Positions 56,537-64,000 of a DNA stretch of 64,000 nt are shown here, piece by piece. The DNA is from Prevotella sp. UBA6994. Its GTDB lineage: Bacteria > Bacteroidota > Bacteroidia > Bacteroidales > Bacteroidaceae. The notes below the pieces were generated by a model that did not search any database, was not told where the DNA came from, and saw only the letters and a list, made by a program, of their open reading frames with translations. The stretch is taken from positions 59,502 through 123,501 of the forward strand of contig DJXW01000026.1 in NCBI GenBank assembly GCA_002449845.1. Reading direction: 5' to 3'. The translations under genes and the position numbers were made by a program. Positions within the stretch are counted from its first letter, which is position 1; every line of letters begins with the position of its first letter.

Positions 56537-56659
56537 ATGAAAAGCTTTGGTTCAAAACCGTGGATTCTTCCACAACCTGTGCTGATTATTGGCACATACG
56601 ATCAAGAGGGTAAGCCCAATGCCATGAATGCTGCTTGGGGTGGTCAGTGGGACATGTAA
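56537..56659 (+). pseudogene. Truncated flavin reductase gene (5' end only)
   Basis: 40 codons: start MKSFGSKPWILPQPVLIIGTY, then NAMNAAWGGQWDM and a stop. This is the conserved N terminus of flavin reductase-like FMN-binding proteins, normally about 190-200 residues. The rest is absent, and what follows is AT-rich DNA then - strand mobile-element genes, so the cut marks an integration junction near 56650-56660. The missing 3' part may lie at the other end of the element. Confidence 0.8.
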
Positions 56660-56770
56660 GATTTTATTTGATCTCAAAAAATCTTAATTAATGTTATTTT
56701 GGTTGATTTTCAGTATTTTACAAGTCTAACCCTAATTTTTAGTGTAAATAAAATTTCAGCGAATTAAAGA

Positions 56771-56802
56771 AAATCGCATCAAAATCGTATCTAAATCGTA
56801 TC
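56771..56802. repeat. Three 10-bp direct repeats with 11-bp spacing
   Basis: AAATCGCATC (56771), AAATCGTATC (56782) and AAATCGTATC (56793) recur each 11 bp, about one helical turn, roughly 115 bp inside the element junction. The arrangement is like arm-type integrase or excisionase binding sites. Confidence 0.7.
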
Positions 56803-56832
56803 AAAATATTTTGTATGGATTTCAGAAAAACA

Positions 56833-56859
56833 CCGCCCTACCCATCACGGGCAAGGCGG
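56833..56859. terminator. GC-rich hairpin at the element end
   Basis: CCGCC and GGCGG arms with an inner CCC/GGG pair. It could stop - strand transcripts leaving the hypothetical gene at 56974. Confidence 0.45.
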
Positions 56860-56973
56860 CATGAAATAACAATAGTAAATAGCTGAATTTACGAAAAAAT
56901 ATATTTTTTTATACATCGAAAGAAAATGTATGCTAAAAGGCATCTTTCTTCATGCGCACACGCGCGTATTAGT

Positions 56974-57342
56974 TCAATCGTCCCACTCTACTTCACGGGG
57001 TCTTCCCACCTTGTTTTTTAAGTAAGGCGAAAGAAAATACACTTTTTGCGTGTCTGTTTCTTCACCGCCCGAAAGTATGAACTGGTGCCTAAGTGCAGAG
57101 TGAAACGCCCAGGATGACAGCACATCGGCGTATTTGTCGGGTAGGTTGGCGAATGTATCATGTTTAAGAAAGTGCAAGATGTCTAACTCCGTCATTGGCT
57201 CAGTGATGGCGTACTCCCTGCCAGCCTTTGCCATTAGCTGGTAGAGCTTTTGGATAGCTTTTCGGACATCAGTCGGCGTAAAGGAAAGCATGAAACTAAC
57301 TTCCTCAGCACTCTTGAGTATCTTCTGTTTGCGTATTATCAT
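56974..57342 (-). CDS. Hypothetical element protein (122 aa)
   Basis: No family recognised. Helical N-terminal half (SAEEVSFMLSFTPTDVRKAIQKLYQLMAKAG), then a TELDILHFLKHDTF segment and a proline-poor basic/acidic tail (GRPREVEWDD). The last gene toward the junction. The upstream hairpin (57381-57443) may control its expression. Confidence 0.6.
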   Translation of the reverse strand: MIIRKQKILKSAEEVSFMLSFTPTDVRKAIQKLYQLMAKAGREYAITEPMTELDILHFLKHDTFANLPDKYADVLSSWAFHSALRHQFILSGGEETDTQKVYFLSPYLKNKVGRPREVEWDD

Positions 57343-57380
57343 AGTTTATTATTGCACCTCGAATTGTTGATATAAAAAAT

Positions 57381-57443
57381 GGTATGCGGTGGATAGATGG
57401 GTTCGGTTGGAACGACCCCATCATCAGAACACACCGCACACCG
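57381..57443. other. Extended stem-loop between two element genes
   Basis: Nested pairings: TGCGGTG (57385-57391) with CACCGCA (57432-57438), GATGGG (57396-57401) with CCCATC (57417-57422), and an inner GTTC/GAAC. GGT/ACC extends the base. Could be a terminator, attenuator or a recombination site. Confidence 0.6.
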
Positions 57444-57500
57444 TCTAACATTAAATTAAATATAGTAACCTTAATATAATGGGTGGTACTTCTTAACCCC

Positions 57501-57719
57501 CTAATAATAGTTGGTGGTACTTCTGTCAAATCCCGCCTCAAGCTGCTTGGTATATTCCAGGCTTTCCTTTTCCTTGGTCAGGAATTTGTCAATGCGTCGT
57601 TGTACGATTTGCCGTGTGTCGTTTTCTCTTGTGTTCTGGTGACGGTCTGCCAACTCCTGCAAAGTTGCGAGTTCCTGCGCACTAAAACCGTTTAATTGTT
57701 CGTCTGTGAATGTGATCAT
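57501..57719 (-). CDS. Small hypothetical element protein (72 aa)
   Basis: Charged and helical (MITFTDEQLNGFSAQELATLQELADRHQ split by polar residues). No family recognised. Lies 43 bp downstream of the coiled-coil gene and may share its transcript. Confidence 0.5.
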   Translation of the reverse strand: MITFTDEQLNGFSAQELATLQELADRHQNTRENDTRQIVQRRIDKFLTKEKESLEYTKQLEAGFDRSTTNYY

Positions 57720-57762
57720 ATAAATATTATTGTTGCAATTAAAAAATGAAGAAATAACTAAT

Positions 57763-58410
57763 CTATAAATAGGTTTGTTCGGACATCAACTTTGAAACCA
57801 ATCCATGATAACGGATAAGTTTCATTTTATTGGTTGCCCACAACTCTGCGAAACGCTGAGGCTCTATTTCAAACAGCTGCTCAAGTGGTATCTTCTGCAA
57901 TTCTCGTTCACGTTCCCACTCTCGCAGATTGTCGATTGCTTTCTTAACTTGTTGGATGAGCTGCCAATGTTTTTGTGCGTCCTCTGGCACTTCGTGGGTG
58001 CTTCTCTCCGTGGCAAGTGCCTTAATGCCCTTGATGTAGAAAGTATCTATTCGCTCATCGTATGCAAATCTGTTGGGGGGTACTGACTTGATGAAATCCT
58101 GAATGATGCCAACCAATTCATCCGCCTTTTTGCATAACTTGGAAAAGTGCATTATTTGTGAGTTCCTTTGTGCGGTGGTGAGAAACTCCGCCTTATTGAT
58201 AGCTTCTTTCTTTTTCTCAACGACAGCCTCCACCCATTCATGGGTGCAATCCATAGGCAAAGGGATTTCTCCCAAATCCGCAAACTCTTTCAAGTGATTG
58301 TAAGCCTCTTGCGCCTCACATTGTGATTTGCGCAGAGCCTCGTCAATCTTTCTTAGCTCTTCGGCTATAATGACTGTCTTTGGAGTGTTGTTGTTCGTTT
58401 CTTCCATCAT
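57763..58410 (-). CDS. Hypothetical coiled-coil element protein
   Basis: About 215 residues from MMEETNNNTPKTV (58443 is a longer alternative). Mostly helical with heptad-like stretches (EELRKIDEALRKSQCEAQEAYNHL; KKAIDNLREWERERELQK). No catalytic motif is seen. A mobilisation accessory or structural role is possible but not shown. Confidence 0.55.
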   Translation of the reverse strand: MMEETNNNTPKTVIIAEELRKIDEALRKSQCEAQEAYNHLKEFADLGEIPLPMDCTHEWVEAVVEKKKEAINKAEFLTTAQRNSQIMHFSKLCKKADELVGIIQDFIKSVPPNRFAYDERIDTFYIKGIKALATERSTHEVPEDAQKHWQLIQQVKKAIDNLREWERERELQKIPLEQLFEIEPQRFAELWATNKMKLIRYHGLVSKLMSEQTYL

Positions 58411-58443
58411 ACTGTAATCTGGTTTTTGTGTTGATGTTGGCAA

Positions 58444-59322
58444 AGGTAAATATTTTTTACTTTATTTCCAAATTATTTTCTGGAAAATTTACAAAAACGA
58501 AAATAAATAAAGACTCAGCGGATTAACCCAGTTGGTGAAGCTTGTGCTAATCAACCAGGTAAATCCGCTGAGCCTAAATAAATGGAATTATGAATTTAGC
58601 CATAAAAAAAGGTCAGGCAAACACCTAACCCGTACACCTTAATAGTGTGGATGCTAACTATATATGTTATGCTGCGTGTGCTTTATTGCACTTCGCGAGT
58701 GGTTTCCCCCTCACGTTAACGCCGCACAGCCGGCGCGATAGTATTCATCACTTCTTTTTGGCATTGCAAAGATAGTGAATAAATGCTACCTGGTGCAAAT
58801 CTCAAGAATAATTTAGGTTACTTTCACATTTTCGTGGTGATGAAAGAAAAAACAAAAAATTCCGATGAAAGGTTAGGGTTTGTAGAAATACGGACAAAAA
58901 AGGGGGTATATACCCCATCAAGACGATAATTGAAGAAGGTGAAGGGTTAAGAGTGAGTGAAAGAACGAAATGAAACGAAATACAAACAATGCATCATTAT
59001 ATCATCCTCAAGACATGATGGTGTGGTGATGGTGCATGATGATTATTGTGTAATTATTTGTAGTCGATCCTATCACTACTAATCAATCACCCTTGTTAGA
59101 TGATGGGCAAAGAATGATAACGAATAACATTATGAGACAATACTACTAATCACTGCCTACATAAAGAAATAGGATTGGATGATAGAATATAACTTAATAA
59201 ATACAGCAAAGCCATACACACATTATATCTTCTGCGTATGGCTTTATCTATGTATGTGCTTAGTATTTGCTTATACCAATACTTTACGGCTCCGCAAACA
59301 AATTAAGTTGCATGAGAATAAA
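58444..59322. other. Large structured noncoding region of the element
   Basis: No convincing gene in about 880 bp. Contents: an 11-bp perfect inverted repeat (58514-58524 with 58562-58572) enclosing a partly paired loop; a copy of the dispersed TAACTATATATGTTATG word (58655-58671); a GC-rich patch (about 58675-58742) with short hairpins such as CACTTCGCGAGTG and GCCG/CGGC; and an AT-rich part with many ATGATG/CATCAT words (about 58990-59050). A transfer origin, an RNA gene or a control region are all possible. Confidence 0.55.
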
Positions 59323-59982
59323 TCATGCCCCATATCTTTGCAACAACCGTGAAACCTGCATTGGTGTAAAGGATTTGCCTTTTGGCGTTAGAAAACCGTT
59401 ATCATTCAGATAATCGGCTTTGGCTCTCAAACTACCCTGTAGAAACTTGATGGCTGCGTATGCGTGGCGGTTGGCGTCGCTCTGGTCTGCTGCTGCCTTG
59501 CGTTTTTCTGCGCCAAGGTGGTTGAACCTTCTTAATGTTTCTGAGGCGTTCGGATTGCCCAATTTGACACCCTCTGCCTTACGTGCTGCCAAAGCCTCCT
59601 TAGTGCGCTTACTGATTAATTCACGTTCCTTTTGCGCCAACGTTGAGAATATTCCCAAAGTCATGGTGTCGCTTGCGTCTATATCGCAAACCTCGAATGT
59701 GAGGTTAGTATCTTTTTTCAAAGTGAATATGTCGATGATGTCACGGCTAAGCCTGTCAAGTTTGGCAACGATAAGGATTGCACCTTCTTTCTTTGCATGG
59801 CTGATGGCTAACTGTAATTGATGTCGGTTGATGGTTTCTTTCCCACTTTCCTTTTCGCTGTAACTGGCTATGATGGTTCCGTTGGCGTTTCTCACGTAAC
59901 TCTCTATCGTAGCGGTCTGAGCTTCAAGGCCTAAACCTTGCTTTGCCGTAGATACTCTGGTGTATGATATAAACTTTCTCAT
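59323..59982 (-). CDS. Serine recombinase (resolvase/invertase family)
   Basis: 219 residues. Catalytic Ser in ISYTRVSTAKQGLG, then VAKLDRLSRDIIDIF and the E-helix (TLGIFSTLAQKERELISKRTKEALAARKAEG). The C-terminal HTH is present (GSLRAKADYLNDNGFLTPKGKSFTPMQV). Size fits a resolvase rather than a large integrase, so it may resolve multimers or invert DNA in the element. Monocistronic with AT-rich flanks. Confidence 0.92.
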   Translation of the reverse strand: MRKFISYTRVSTAKQGLGLEAQTATIESYVRNANGTIIASYSEKESGKETINRHQLQLAISHAKKEGAILIVAKLDRLSRDIIDIFTLKKDTNLTFEVCDIDASDTMTLGIFSTLAQKERELISKRTKEALAARKAEGVKLGNPNASETLRRFNHLGAEKRKAAADQSDANRHAYAAIKFLQGSLRAKADYLNDNGFLTPKGKSFTPMQVSRLLQRYGA

Positions 59983-60117
59983 GGGTTTGTGATATGTTAT
60001 GTTTTATGTTACAAAGATATAAAAAATATCCGTAACATAACACAAACGTCCGTATTTGTTATGTTATTTTAACAAAACACAAAAGGGTATAAACATAATA
60101 TAGCCTATACCCTCCTT

Positions 60118-60212
60118 AAATGTGGTCTGATATTGTTCAATCATTCGTTTGTAGGGGTTTCCAAAACAGTAACCCCTTTGCAAAATGTGGTCTGATATTG
60201 TTCAATCATTCG
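60118..60212. repeat. 30-bp direct repeat duplicating a gene end
   Basis: 60118-60147 and 60183-60212 are identical (core TGTGGTCTGATATTG), unit length 65 bp. The right copy overlaps the stop of the 69-residue gene. Between them 60153-60177 forms a 7-bp AGGGGTT/AACCCCT hairpin, a possible terminator. Confidence 0.8.
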
Positions 60213-60411
60213 GCTTCCATGTATCAATGATATGTTGCACTTCTTCCGTGATGGCGTGCCATGTCATCGACTGCCTACCGTTGAAAATCTTTGCCATGTC
60301 GATATGGGGCAACGTAATTCCATCATCGTTGAATTTTGCCAACTTGATATGATTCTCTATCTTATCCCAATTGGCTTGTGCCTGTTGTAATGTCAATCTT
60401 TCCTTTCTCAT
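60202..60411 (-). CDS. Small hypothetical element protein (69 aa)
   Basis: Starts MRKERLTLQQAQANWDKIENH; unrecognised, helical. Its 3' end is part of a 30-bp direct repeat. Confidence 0.5.
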   Translation of the reverse strand: MRKERLTLQQAQANWDKIENHIKLAKFNDDGITLPHIDMAKIFNGRQSMTWHAITEEVQHIIDTWKPND

Positions 60412-60518
60412 TGCTTCTAATTATTTTGGTGCAAAATTAATAATAAAATAGTAAATAAGCCAACACGGGCAAAATAAATAATGTCTGCAATGTTCATGGC
60501 ATTAATCCCATCAAATCA

Positions 60519-61667
60519 CTATGCAACGATTTCGAGGCTCAATTCCTCGACGAGTAACCCTATTGCATGGTTAGCCGCGATCATGTCATTTAAGATTTCT
60601 TCCTTCTCTGTCATTACTGTGCTAATTGTGTCTTTGCACCCGGAAAGATTCTTAATCAGCCAATCCCCTATATCTATTTTTTGCGATCGTTGTGTAGGTG
60701 TAGCATTTACTTCTAAAATGTCGCTGACGGTGCAATCGCAGAAGGTAAGCTCTTTGGACTTTCGCACCCAATATTTGTATGTGTCGCCCGTTGTGTCGGT
60801 GTCGGGGAACATGATAACCTTTCGCCCTGCCAACACTTTCATCTTGTCGGGATTCAGGGCATACTTTCCGCCTGTTGCGAGCCATACATATTCAGGATAT
60901 ACTGCAGCACCGAGTAAAGCCGTTTTTTCGCTTTCTACGACGGAAACTATCTTGTTGGGATGTATTTTCAATAAGTGTTCACCAAATAAACATTGAGAGA
61001 GATTAAAGTCACTGATGAGTCTATTTTTCCTCATGATTGAATGCACCCAGTTCGTCGTGTCTTGTCTGTCCTTTATTCGATGCCCTGTTTCAGTGTTATA
61101 GTGCATTATCTTTCCCGTCCTAACATTGCCGTTACTGTCAATTTGCCAATATATAACACCACCGTCTTTGGTGGCTCCCAGTGCGTAGTCATCGCCTAAC
61201 CTCCTTATTGTGTCAACATCGACCACCCCACAAAGGAACTCCACTAATTGCGAATTATAGGAGGCTGATTTTTTAACGTAGTCCCATGGAATATATGAAT
61301 GTTGACACTTTGGCATGGTCTGTGGTCCAATCGGCTTTGTCTTTAGATGACTTTTGCATGATTGGTGGAGGTTGTTCGCTTCATCGTCAATCCTATATCG
61401 GGCAATATCTATTCCGTTATCCTTGCACATAAGAAGGAATGTGGCAATGGTTACGGTTCTGTTGGTTCGTTGAGCATTCGAAAATTTCAGTTCGTTCTCC
61501 TTCCACTTGTATTTGGTGGATAATCTACTGATGGCATGAAAGATGTCCTTTCCTTCTGGAATGGTCGATAATGACATTGCCCCCTTGGTCCAATCTTCGT
61601 AATTCTCAAATAGGTTGATGTTCCTCCTTATGACTTCGTTTGTTATTTCTTGAATGTTGCATTTCAT
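60519..61667 (-). CDS. Primase-like protein with Toprim motif (DUF6371-type)
   Basis: About 382 residues from MKCNIQEITNEVIRRN (61715 is a longer alternative with a nonconserved start). The N-terminal part (LFENYEDWTKGAMSLSTI) resembles a PriCT-like helical module. The C-terminal half shows Toprim signatures: Glu in SVVESEKTALLGAA and DxD in IMFPDTDTTGD. Common in Bacteroidota mobile elements beside a RepA-like ATPase, where it is presumed to start replication. GC-poor relative to the chromosome. Confidence 0.72.
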   Translation of the reverse strand: MKCNIQEITNEVIRRNINLFENYEDWTKGAMSLSTIPEGKDIFHAISRLSTKYKWKENELKFSNAQRTNRTVTIATFLLMCKDNGIDIARYRIDDEANNLHQSCKSHLKTKPIGPQTMPKCQHSYIPWDYVKKSASYNSQLVEFLCGVVDVDTIRRLGDDYALGATKDGGVIYWQIDSNGNVRTGKIMHYNTETGHRIKDRQDTTNWVHSIMRKNRLISDFNLSQCLFGEHLLKIHPNKIVSVVESEKTALLGAAVYPEYVWLATGGKYALNPDKMKVLAGRKVIMFPDTDTTGDTYKYWVRKSKELTFCDCTVSDILEVNATPTQRSQKIDIGDWLIKNLSGCKDTISTVMTEKEEILNDMIAANHAIGLLVEELSLEIVA

Positions 61668-61689
61668 ATTTTTCTTTTTTAGTGTAGAA

Positions 61690-61845
61690 TTTAAAGTTTT
61701 ACCCTTACACCCCAAAATATTTGATTAGGGTAAAAGGGGTAAAAAGGGTGTATATTTATATATAAATATATACACACTAATTTTACCCCTATTTTACACA
61801 GGGTAATTTTACCCTTAGTTTTACCCTTAGTTTTACCCTTGTTTT
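61690..61845. repeat. Cluster of GGGTAAAA/TTTTACCC words with AT-rich palindrome
   Basis: TTTTACCC occurs five times and its complement about twice within 150 bp, three copies spaced exactly 12 bp (61807-61838). In the middle is an AT-only palindromic stretch (about 61749-61776). The cluster lies between the primase-like gene and the ATPase gene, reaching into the ATPase 3' end. Confidence 0.75.
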
Positions 61846-63059
61846 TTTTTTGCAAATTCCCATCTTTCTTTTGCGTTCTTTATTATTAAGCCATTATTTT
61901 TTGCAGTACGGAATCTTTGGACTGCTGTGTCTTTTTTGACACCTTTCTCGTCCCATCTATCAAGAATGTCATTGTAACTTAGGCTATCAGCACCCTCAAA
62001 CAGTTGCGCCCATTGTTCTTCTATCCCCTCTCTTCTTCTGTCTTTCTTCCGTGCAATTGCTATTTCTTCTTCAGGTGCATACACGTTGCCATCTGATGCA
62101 TATCTGAAAGTGATGGGGGGTGCTAAAGCCGTGTCGTTGCTTTTTTCGTGGGTGATAGTGTGGTTGCCATTATTCTTGTTGAAATTCACTACAAAAATTG
62201 TCGTGGCTATTCGGGTTAGCTCGGTTCCCAGGGCATACCGCATATTGTCATCATTTTTGTTGGTGTGCAACATTGCAAAAACTGTCGTGCCATGGTTGGC
62301 GAGTCTTTGCAGTAGCTCAATGACAGGGGCATAATTCTCGTTAGGGTCATTCGTCAGGTCGAAGATTCCATCTATCACCACACAATCGTATTTTCCGAGG
62401 TTGAATAACAATTCAATGAAAGCTATCCTGTCCACAAGTCTTTCACCCCTCAAGAGCCAAAAAGAGATACCACATTGTTCAAGCTGTATGTTTTCGCTCA
62501 TATCAGAGATTCGTCTAAACGTTGCCATCTTCTGTTGTGTGCTGTATTCGCCTTTCTCCGTGTCCATCCAGAGTACTTTATGGCATGGGGTTACGCATCT
62601 TATCCCTCCAAACGTGACGTTCCCCATAATTACACCTATAAGTATGGCAAGTGCCGTAGTTTTTCCTGTTCCTGGCTTGCCGCCAATACCCACGACTTCC
62701 CCAGAGGGGACACAATTCACACCGTGTATATTATAGAGGAATTTAGGCGGATGAATTAACTGCAGATCATTGAATGGACCATTTACATATAATTTTCTAA
62801 ATCTTTCTATCATTTGGGTGTCGGTATAGCCCAGATTTTCAGCGATATTTGATATTTCGGTATCAATGGCTTTTTTGTCTTTTTCCTTTTCTAATTTTTT
62901 CGTGCAGTTTTTCAGTTCTTCATCAAGTAAGTTAATATAATTTTTCCCATCGCTTTCTTTGTAAGCAACAGAAAAATTTTGTATCTTTGCACTTGTGTTG
63001 GTAAGGGTGGTTTCAGAGGGTTCTGAGCCACTTTTTTTAATGTGTTTTTCGTCCATCAT
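61833..63059 (-). CDS. RepA-like AAA ATPase
   Basis: 408 residues. Walker A GGKPGTGKTTAL (about 125-136), Walker B CVVIDGIFDL, and later MLHTNKND and ELTRIATTIFVV, matching the RecA-like RepA helicase-type ATPases next to primases on Bacteroidota mobile elements. The C-terminal 70 residues look like a winged helix (LSYNDILDRWDEKGVKKDTAVQRF). Overlaps the HTH gene upstream by 23 bases. Confidence 0.82.
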   Translation of the reverse strand: MMDEKHIKKSGSEPSETTLTNTSAKIQNFSVAYKESDGKNYINLLDEELKNCTKKLEKEKDKKAIDTEISNIAENLGYTDTQMIERFRKLYVNGPFNDLQLIHPPKFLYNIHGVNCVPSGEVVGIGGKPGTGKTTALAILIGVIMGNVTFGGIRCVTPCHKVLWMDTEKGEYSTQQKMATFRRISDMSENIQLEQCGISFWLLRGERLVDRIAFIELLFNLGKYDCVVIDGIFDLTNDPNENYAPVIELLQRLANHGTTVFAMLHTNKNDDNMRYALGTELTRIATTIFVVNFNKNNGNHTITHEKSNDTALAPPITFRYASDGNVYAPEEEIAIARKKDRRREGIEEQWAQLFEGADSLSYNDILDRWDEKGVKKDTAVQRFRTAKNNGLIIKNAKERWEFAKKKQG

Positions 63060-63342
63060 TCTCAGTGAATTTTTTTATGTCTGATTCCGCATATAGAACT
63101 CTACGCCCCACCTTAGTAGCTTTGATTTCTCCGTCCTTGGTCCTTAGCCAAAGGGTGGGCTTGCTGATGCCCAGAAGTTTACAGACATCATCACGGGACA
63201 GGTATTTCTCTGGCTTTGCTTTCTGGCGTTCCTCAGCTATTGCCTTTCTTACCTCATCGGCGAATATACCACGCAACCACCTCTCTACCATCGGCAATGC
63301 TTCGCCCATTAAGCTGTTTACTACATAATTGTTATTTGCCAT
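63037..63342 (-). CDS. HTH_17 DNA-binding protein
   Basis: 101 residues from MANNNYVVNSLMGEA; the upstream in-frame part overlaps the neighbouring Xis-like gene and is not used. C-terminal helix-turn-helix (YLSRDDVCKLLGISKPTLWLRTKDGEIKATKVGRRVLY split by turns) of the excisionase-like HTH_17 type. Likely regulates the element or takes part in excision. Confidence 0.82.
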   Translation of the reverse strand: MANNNYVVNSLMGEALPMVERWLRGIFADEVRKAIAEERQKAKPEKYLSRDDVCKLLGISKPTLWLRTKDGEIKATKVGRRVLYAESDIKKFTENDGRKTH

Positions 63343-63343
63343 C

Positions 63344-63520
63344 TTATGCCTCCTTTCCGTTAATGTATTCGTCAATCTCATTACGTATGAATAGCACCCT
63401 ACCACCTATCTTACGAGGCTTTAATATGCCTTTGGTACGCAATAGATGTACAGTAGTACGGCTAACATGAATATACTCACACACCTCTTTCACGGTCAAA
63501 TAGTTTCTTTCTTTTTCCAT
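63344..63520 (-). CDS. Small HTH_17/excisionase-like protein
   Basis: 58 residues read directly from the - strand: MEKERNYLTVKEVCEYIHV, SRTTVHLLRTKGILKPRK, GGRVLFIRNEIDEYING, stop. It is a single Xis-type HTH domain. It ends 1 bp before the next HTH start, so the two are coupled; their sequences are related, suggesting duplication. Confidence 0.82.
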   Translation of the reverse strand: MEKERNYLTVKEVCEYIHVSRTTVHLLRTKGILKPRKIGGRVLFIRNEIDEYINGKEA

Positions 63521-63722
63521 ATCTTTGTGTCAAATTGTTTTTATATGGCAAAGTTCGTTATATAATATATAAATGTGTTTAGAAATGTTTGGTAATCTTG
63601 ATTTTTTTGATAAAAATTTTAGTGATTATTTCTGAAATCGTCTTTTCGGTGGTCATTATTTTTTTTATATAGGCAAACCTCCGTATCCTTTTATCGGTGT
63701 TTTTAATTCGTTTGTTAGGACG

Positions 63723-63749
63723 AAAAAAGGCGCAACGATAAGTTGCACC
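63723..63749 (-). terminator. Terminator after the 63804-63968 gene
   Basis: On the - strand GGTGCAAC and GTTGCGCC pair (one mismatch) around a 5-base loop and are followed by six T's. Confidence 0.75.
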
Positions 63750-63803
63750 CCTTTGAAGTTTTATGCCCTTACAGAGCCGTTATAGTGGCTCGTATGATGA
63801 CTA

Positions 63804-63968
63804 TTAAATTATCTTCGTCAAGGCTTCCGTAGCTCGTCGGCGTACCTCTTCCATTGTCTTTATCGGCTCGTCGGCGTTCTGCTCCTGGTAATTGAATGCA
63901 CCCGGTTTGTTGTCGGTCGTTTCAGCGATTGCAGAATACAAGTCGTTATAATCGGCAATAGTTGCCAT
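63804..63968 (-). CDS. Small hypothetical element protein
   Basis: 54 residues from MATIADYNDLYSAIAETTD; longer start at 63998 is possible. Acidic, helical C terminus (TMEEVRRRATEALTKII). No family recognised. Followed by a clear terminator, which supports it being a real gene. Confidence 0.5.
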   Translation of the reverse strand: MATIADYNDLYSAIAETTDNKPGAFNYQEQNADEPIKTMEEVRRRATEALTKII

Positions 63969-64000
63969 AACCTTAAGGTAAGTTCTAAAAATTAACATTT

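Larger units (their letters stand above)
56660..64000 (-). mobile_element. One flank of an integrated mobile element (partial)
   Basis: From the broken flavin reductase to the window end all genes lie on the - strand and look mobile: two small HTH proteins, a RepA-like ATPase, a primase/Toprim-like protein, a serine recombinase and unknown small proteins. Gene gaps are large and structured. No integrase, relaxase or capsid gene is seen in this part; the partner end lies beyond 64000. An integrative mobilizable element or satellite is inferred. Confidence 0.75.

Noticed and set aside
59420..59821. + strand frame opposite the serine recombinase
   Set aside because: Shadow frame; the recombinase motifs are clear on the other strand.

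Overview
This window looks like a chromosomal segment from a Bacteroidota bacterium, most likely Prevotella or a close relative. The evidence is the paired SusC/SusD outer-membrane genes, a hybrid two-component regulator (HTCS), secreted proteins ending in a Prevotella-type type IX secretion tail (...SGR...KGIYIQNGKK), promoters of the Bacteroidota type (TTTG - about 20 bp - TAnnTTTG), no obvious Shine-Dalgarno sites, and an IS982-family element. All names come from reading motifs; no database search was run.

Layout. (1) 1-4065: a small membrane protein overlapping a nucleotidyltransferase-like gene, then, convergent across a two-way terminator, a large secreted DUF4859-repeat protein. (2) 4654-29141: a SusCD-type nutrient locus on the + strand: fasciclin lipoprotein, SusC, SusD, two fasciclin lipoproteins, a second SusC and SusD, then a DUF6055-type HExxH protein, an HTCS regulator and a dipeptidyl-peptidase-IV-like S9 peptidase. 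No glycoside hydrolase is visible, so peptide or glycoprotein use is as likely as glycan use. (3) 29662-40970: a complete type I CRISPR-Cas locus in the unusual order cas6-cas5-cas3-cas8-cas7-rhuM-cas4-cas1-cas2. A leader and an array of 34 repeats (33 spacers) follow; the last repeat is cut off by an IS982-family element (40971-42020).

(4) 42033-49818: housekeeping and stress genes (C_GCAxxG_C_C protein, PPOX-fold protein, DUF4250, GNAT acetyltransferase, YbjQ-like protein, alpha/beta hydrolase, two AraC regulators, aldo/keto reductase) and a gene remnant. (5) 49868-52599: a WYL regulator divergent from a GIY-YIG-domain gene, followed by a YopX-like gene. (6) 52733-56659: an exported-enzyme operon (amidohydrolase-monooxygenase fusion, cupin-carboxymuconolactone decarboxylase, flavodoxin-cyclophilin-like) ending in a flavin reductase gene cut after 40 codons.

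(7) 56660 to the window end: one side of an integrated mobile element with all genes on the - strand (two HTH proteins, RepA-like ATPase, primase-like Toprim protein, serine recombinase, small proteins) and several structured noncoding stretches. Its own integrase and any relaxase would lie beyond the window.

The most noteworthy signals are the rhuM gene embedded in the cas operon, the fasciclin-rich SusCD locus without CAZymes, the IS insertion in the terminal CRISPR repeat, dispersed intergenic palindromes sharing exact 16-24 bp segments, and repeat-derived insertions inside coding genes.
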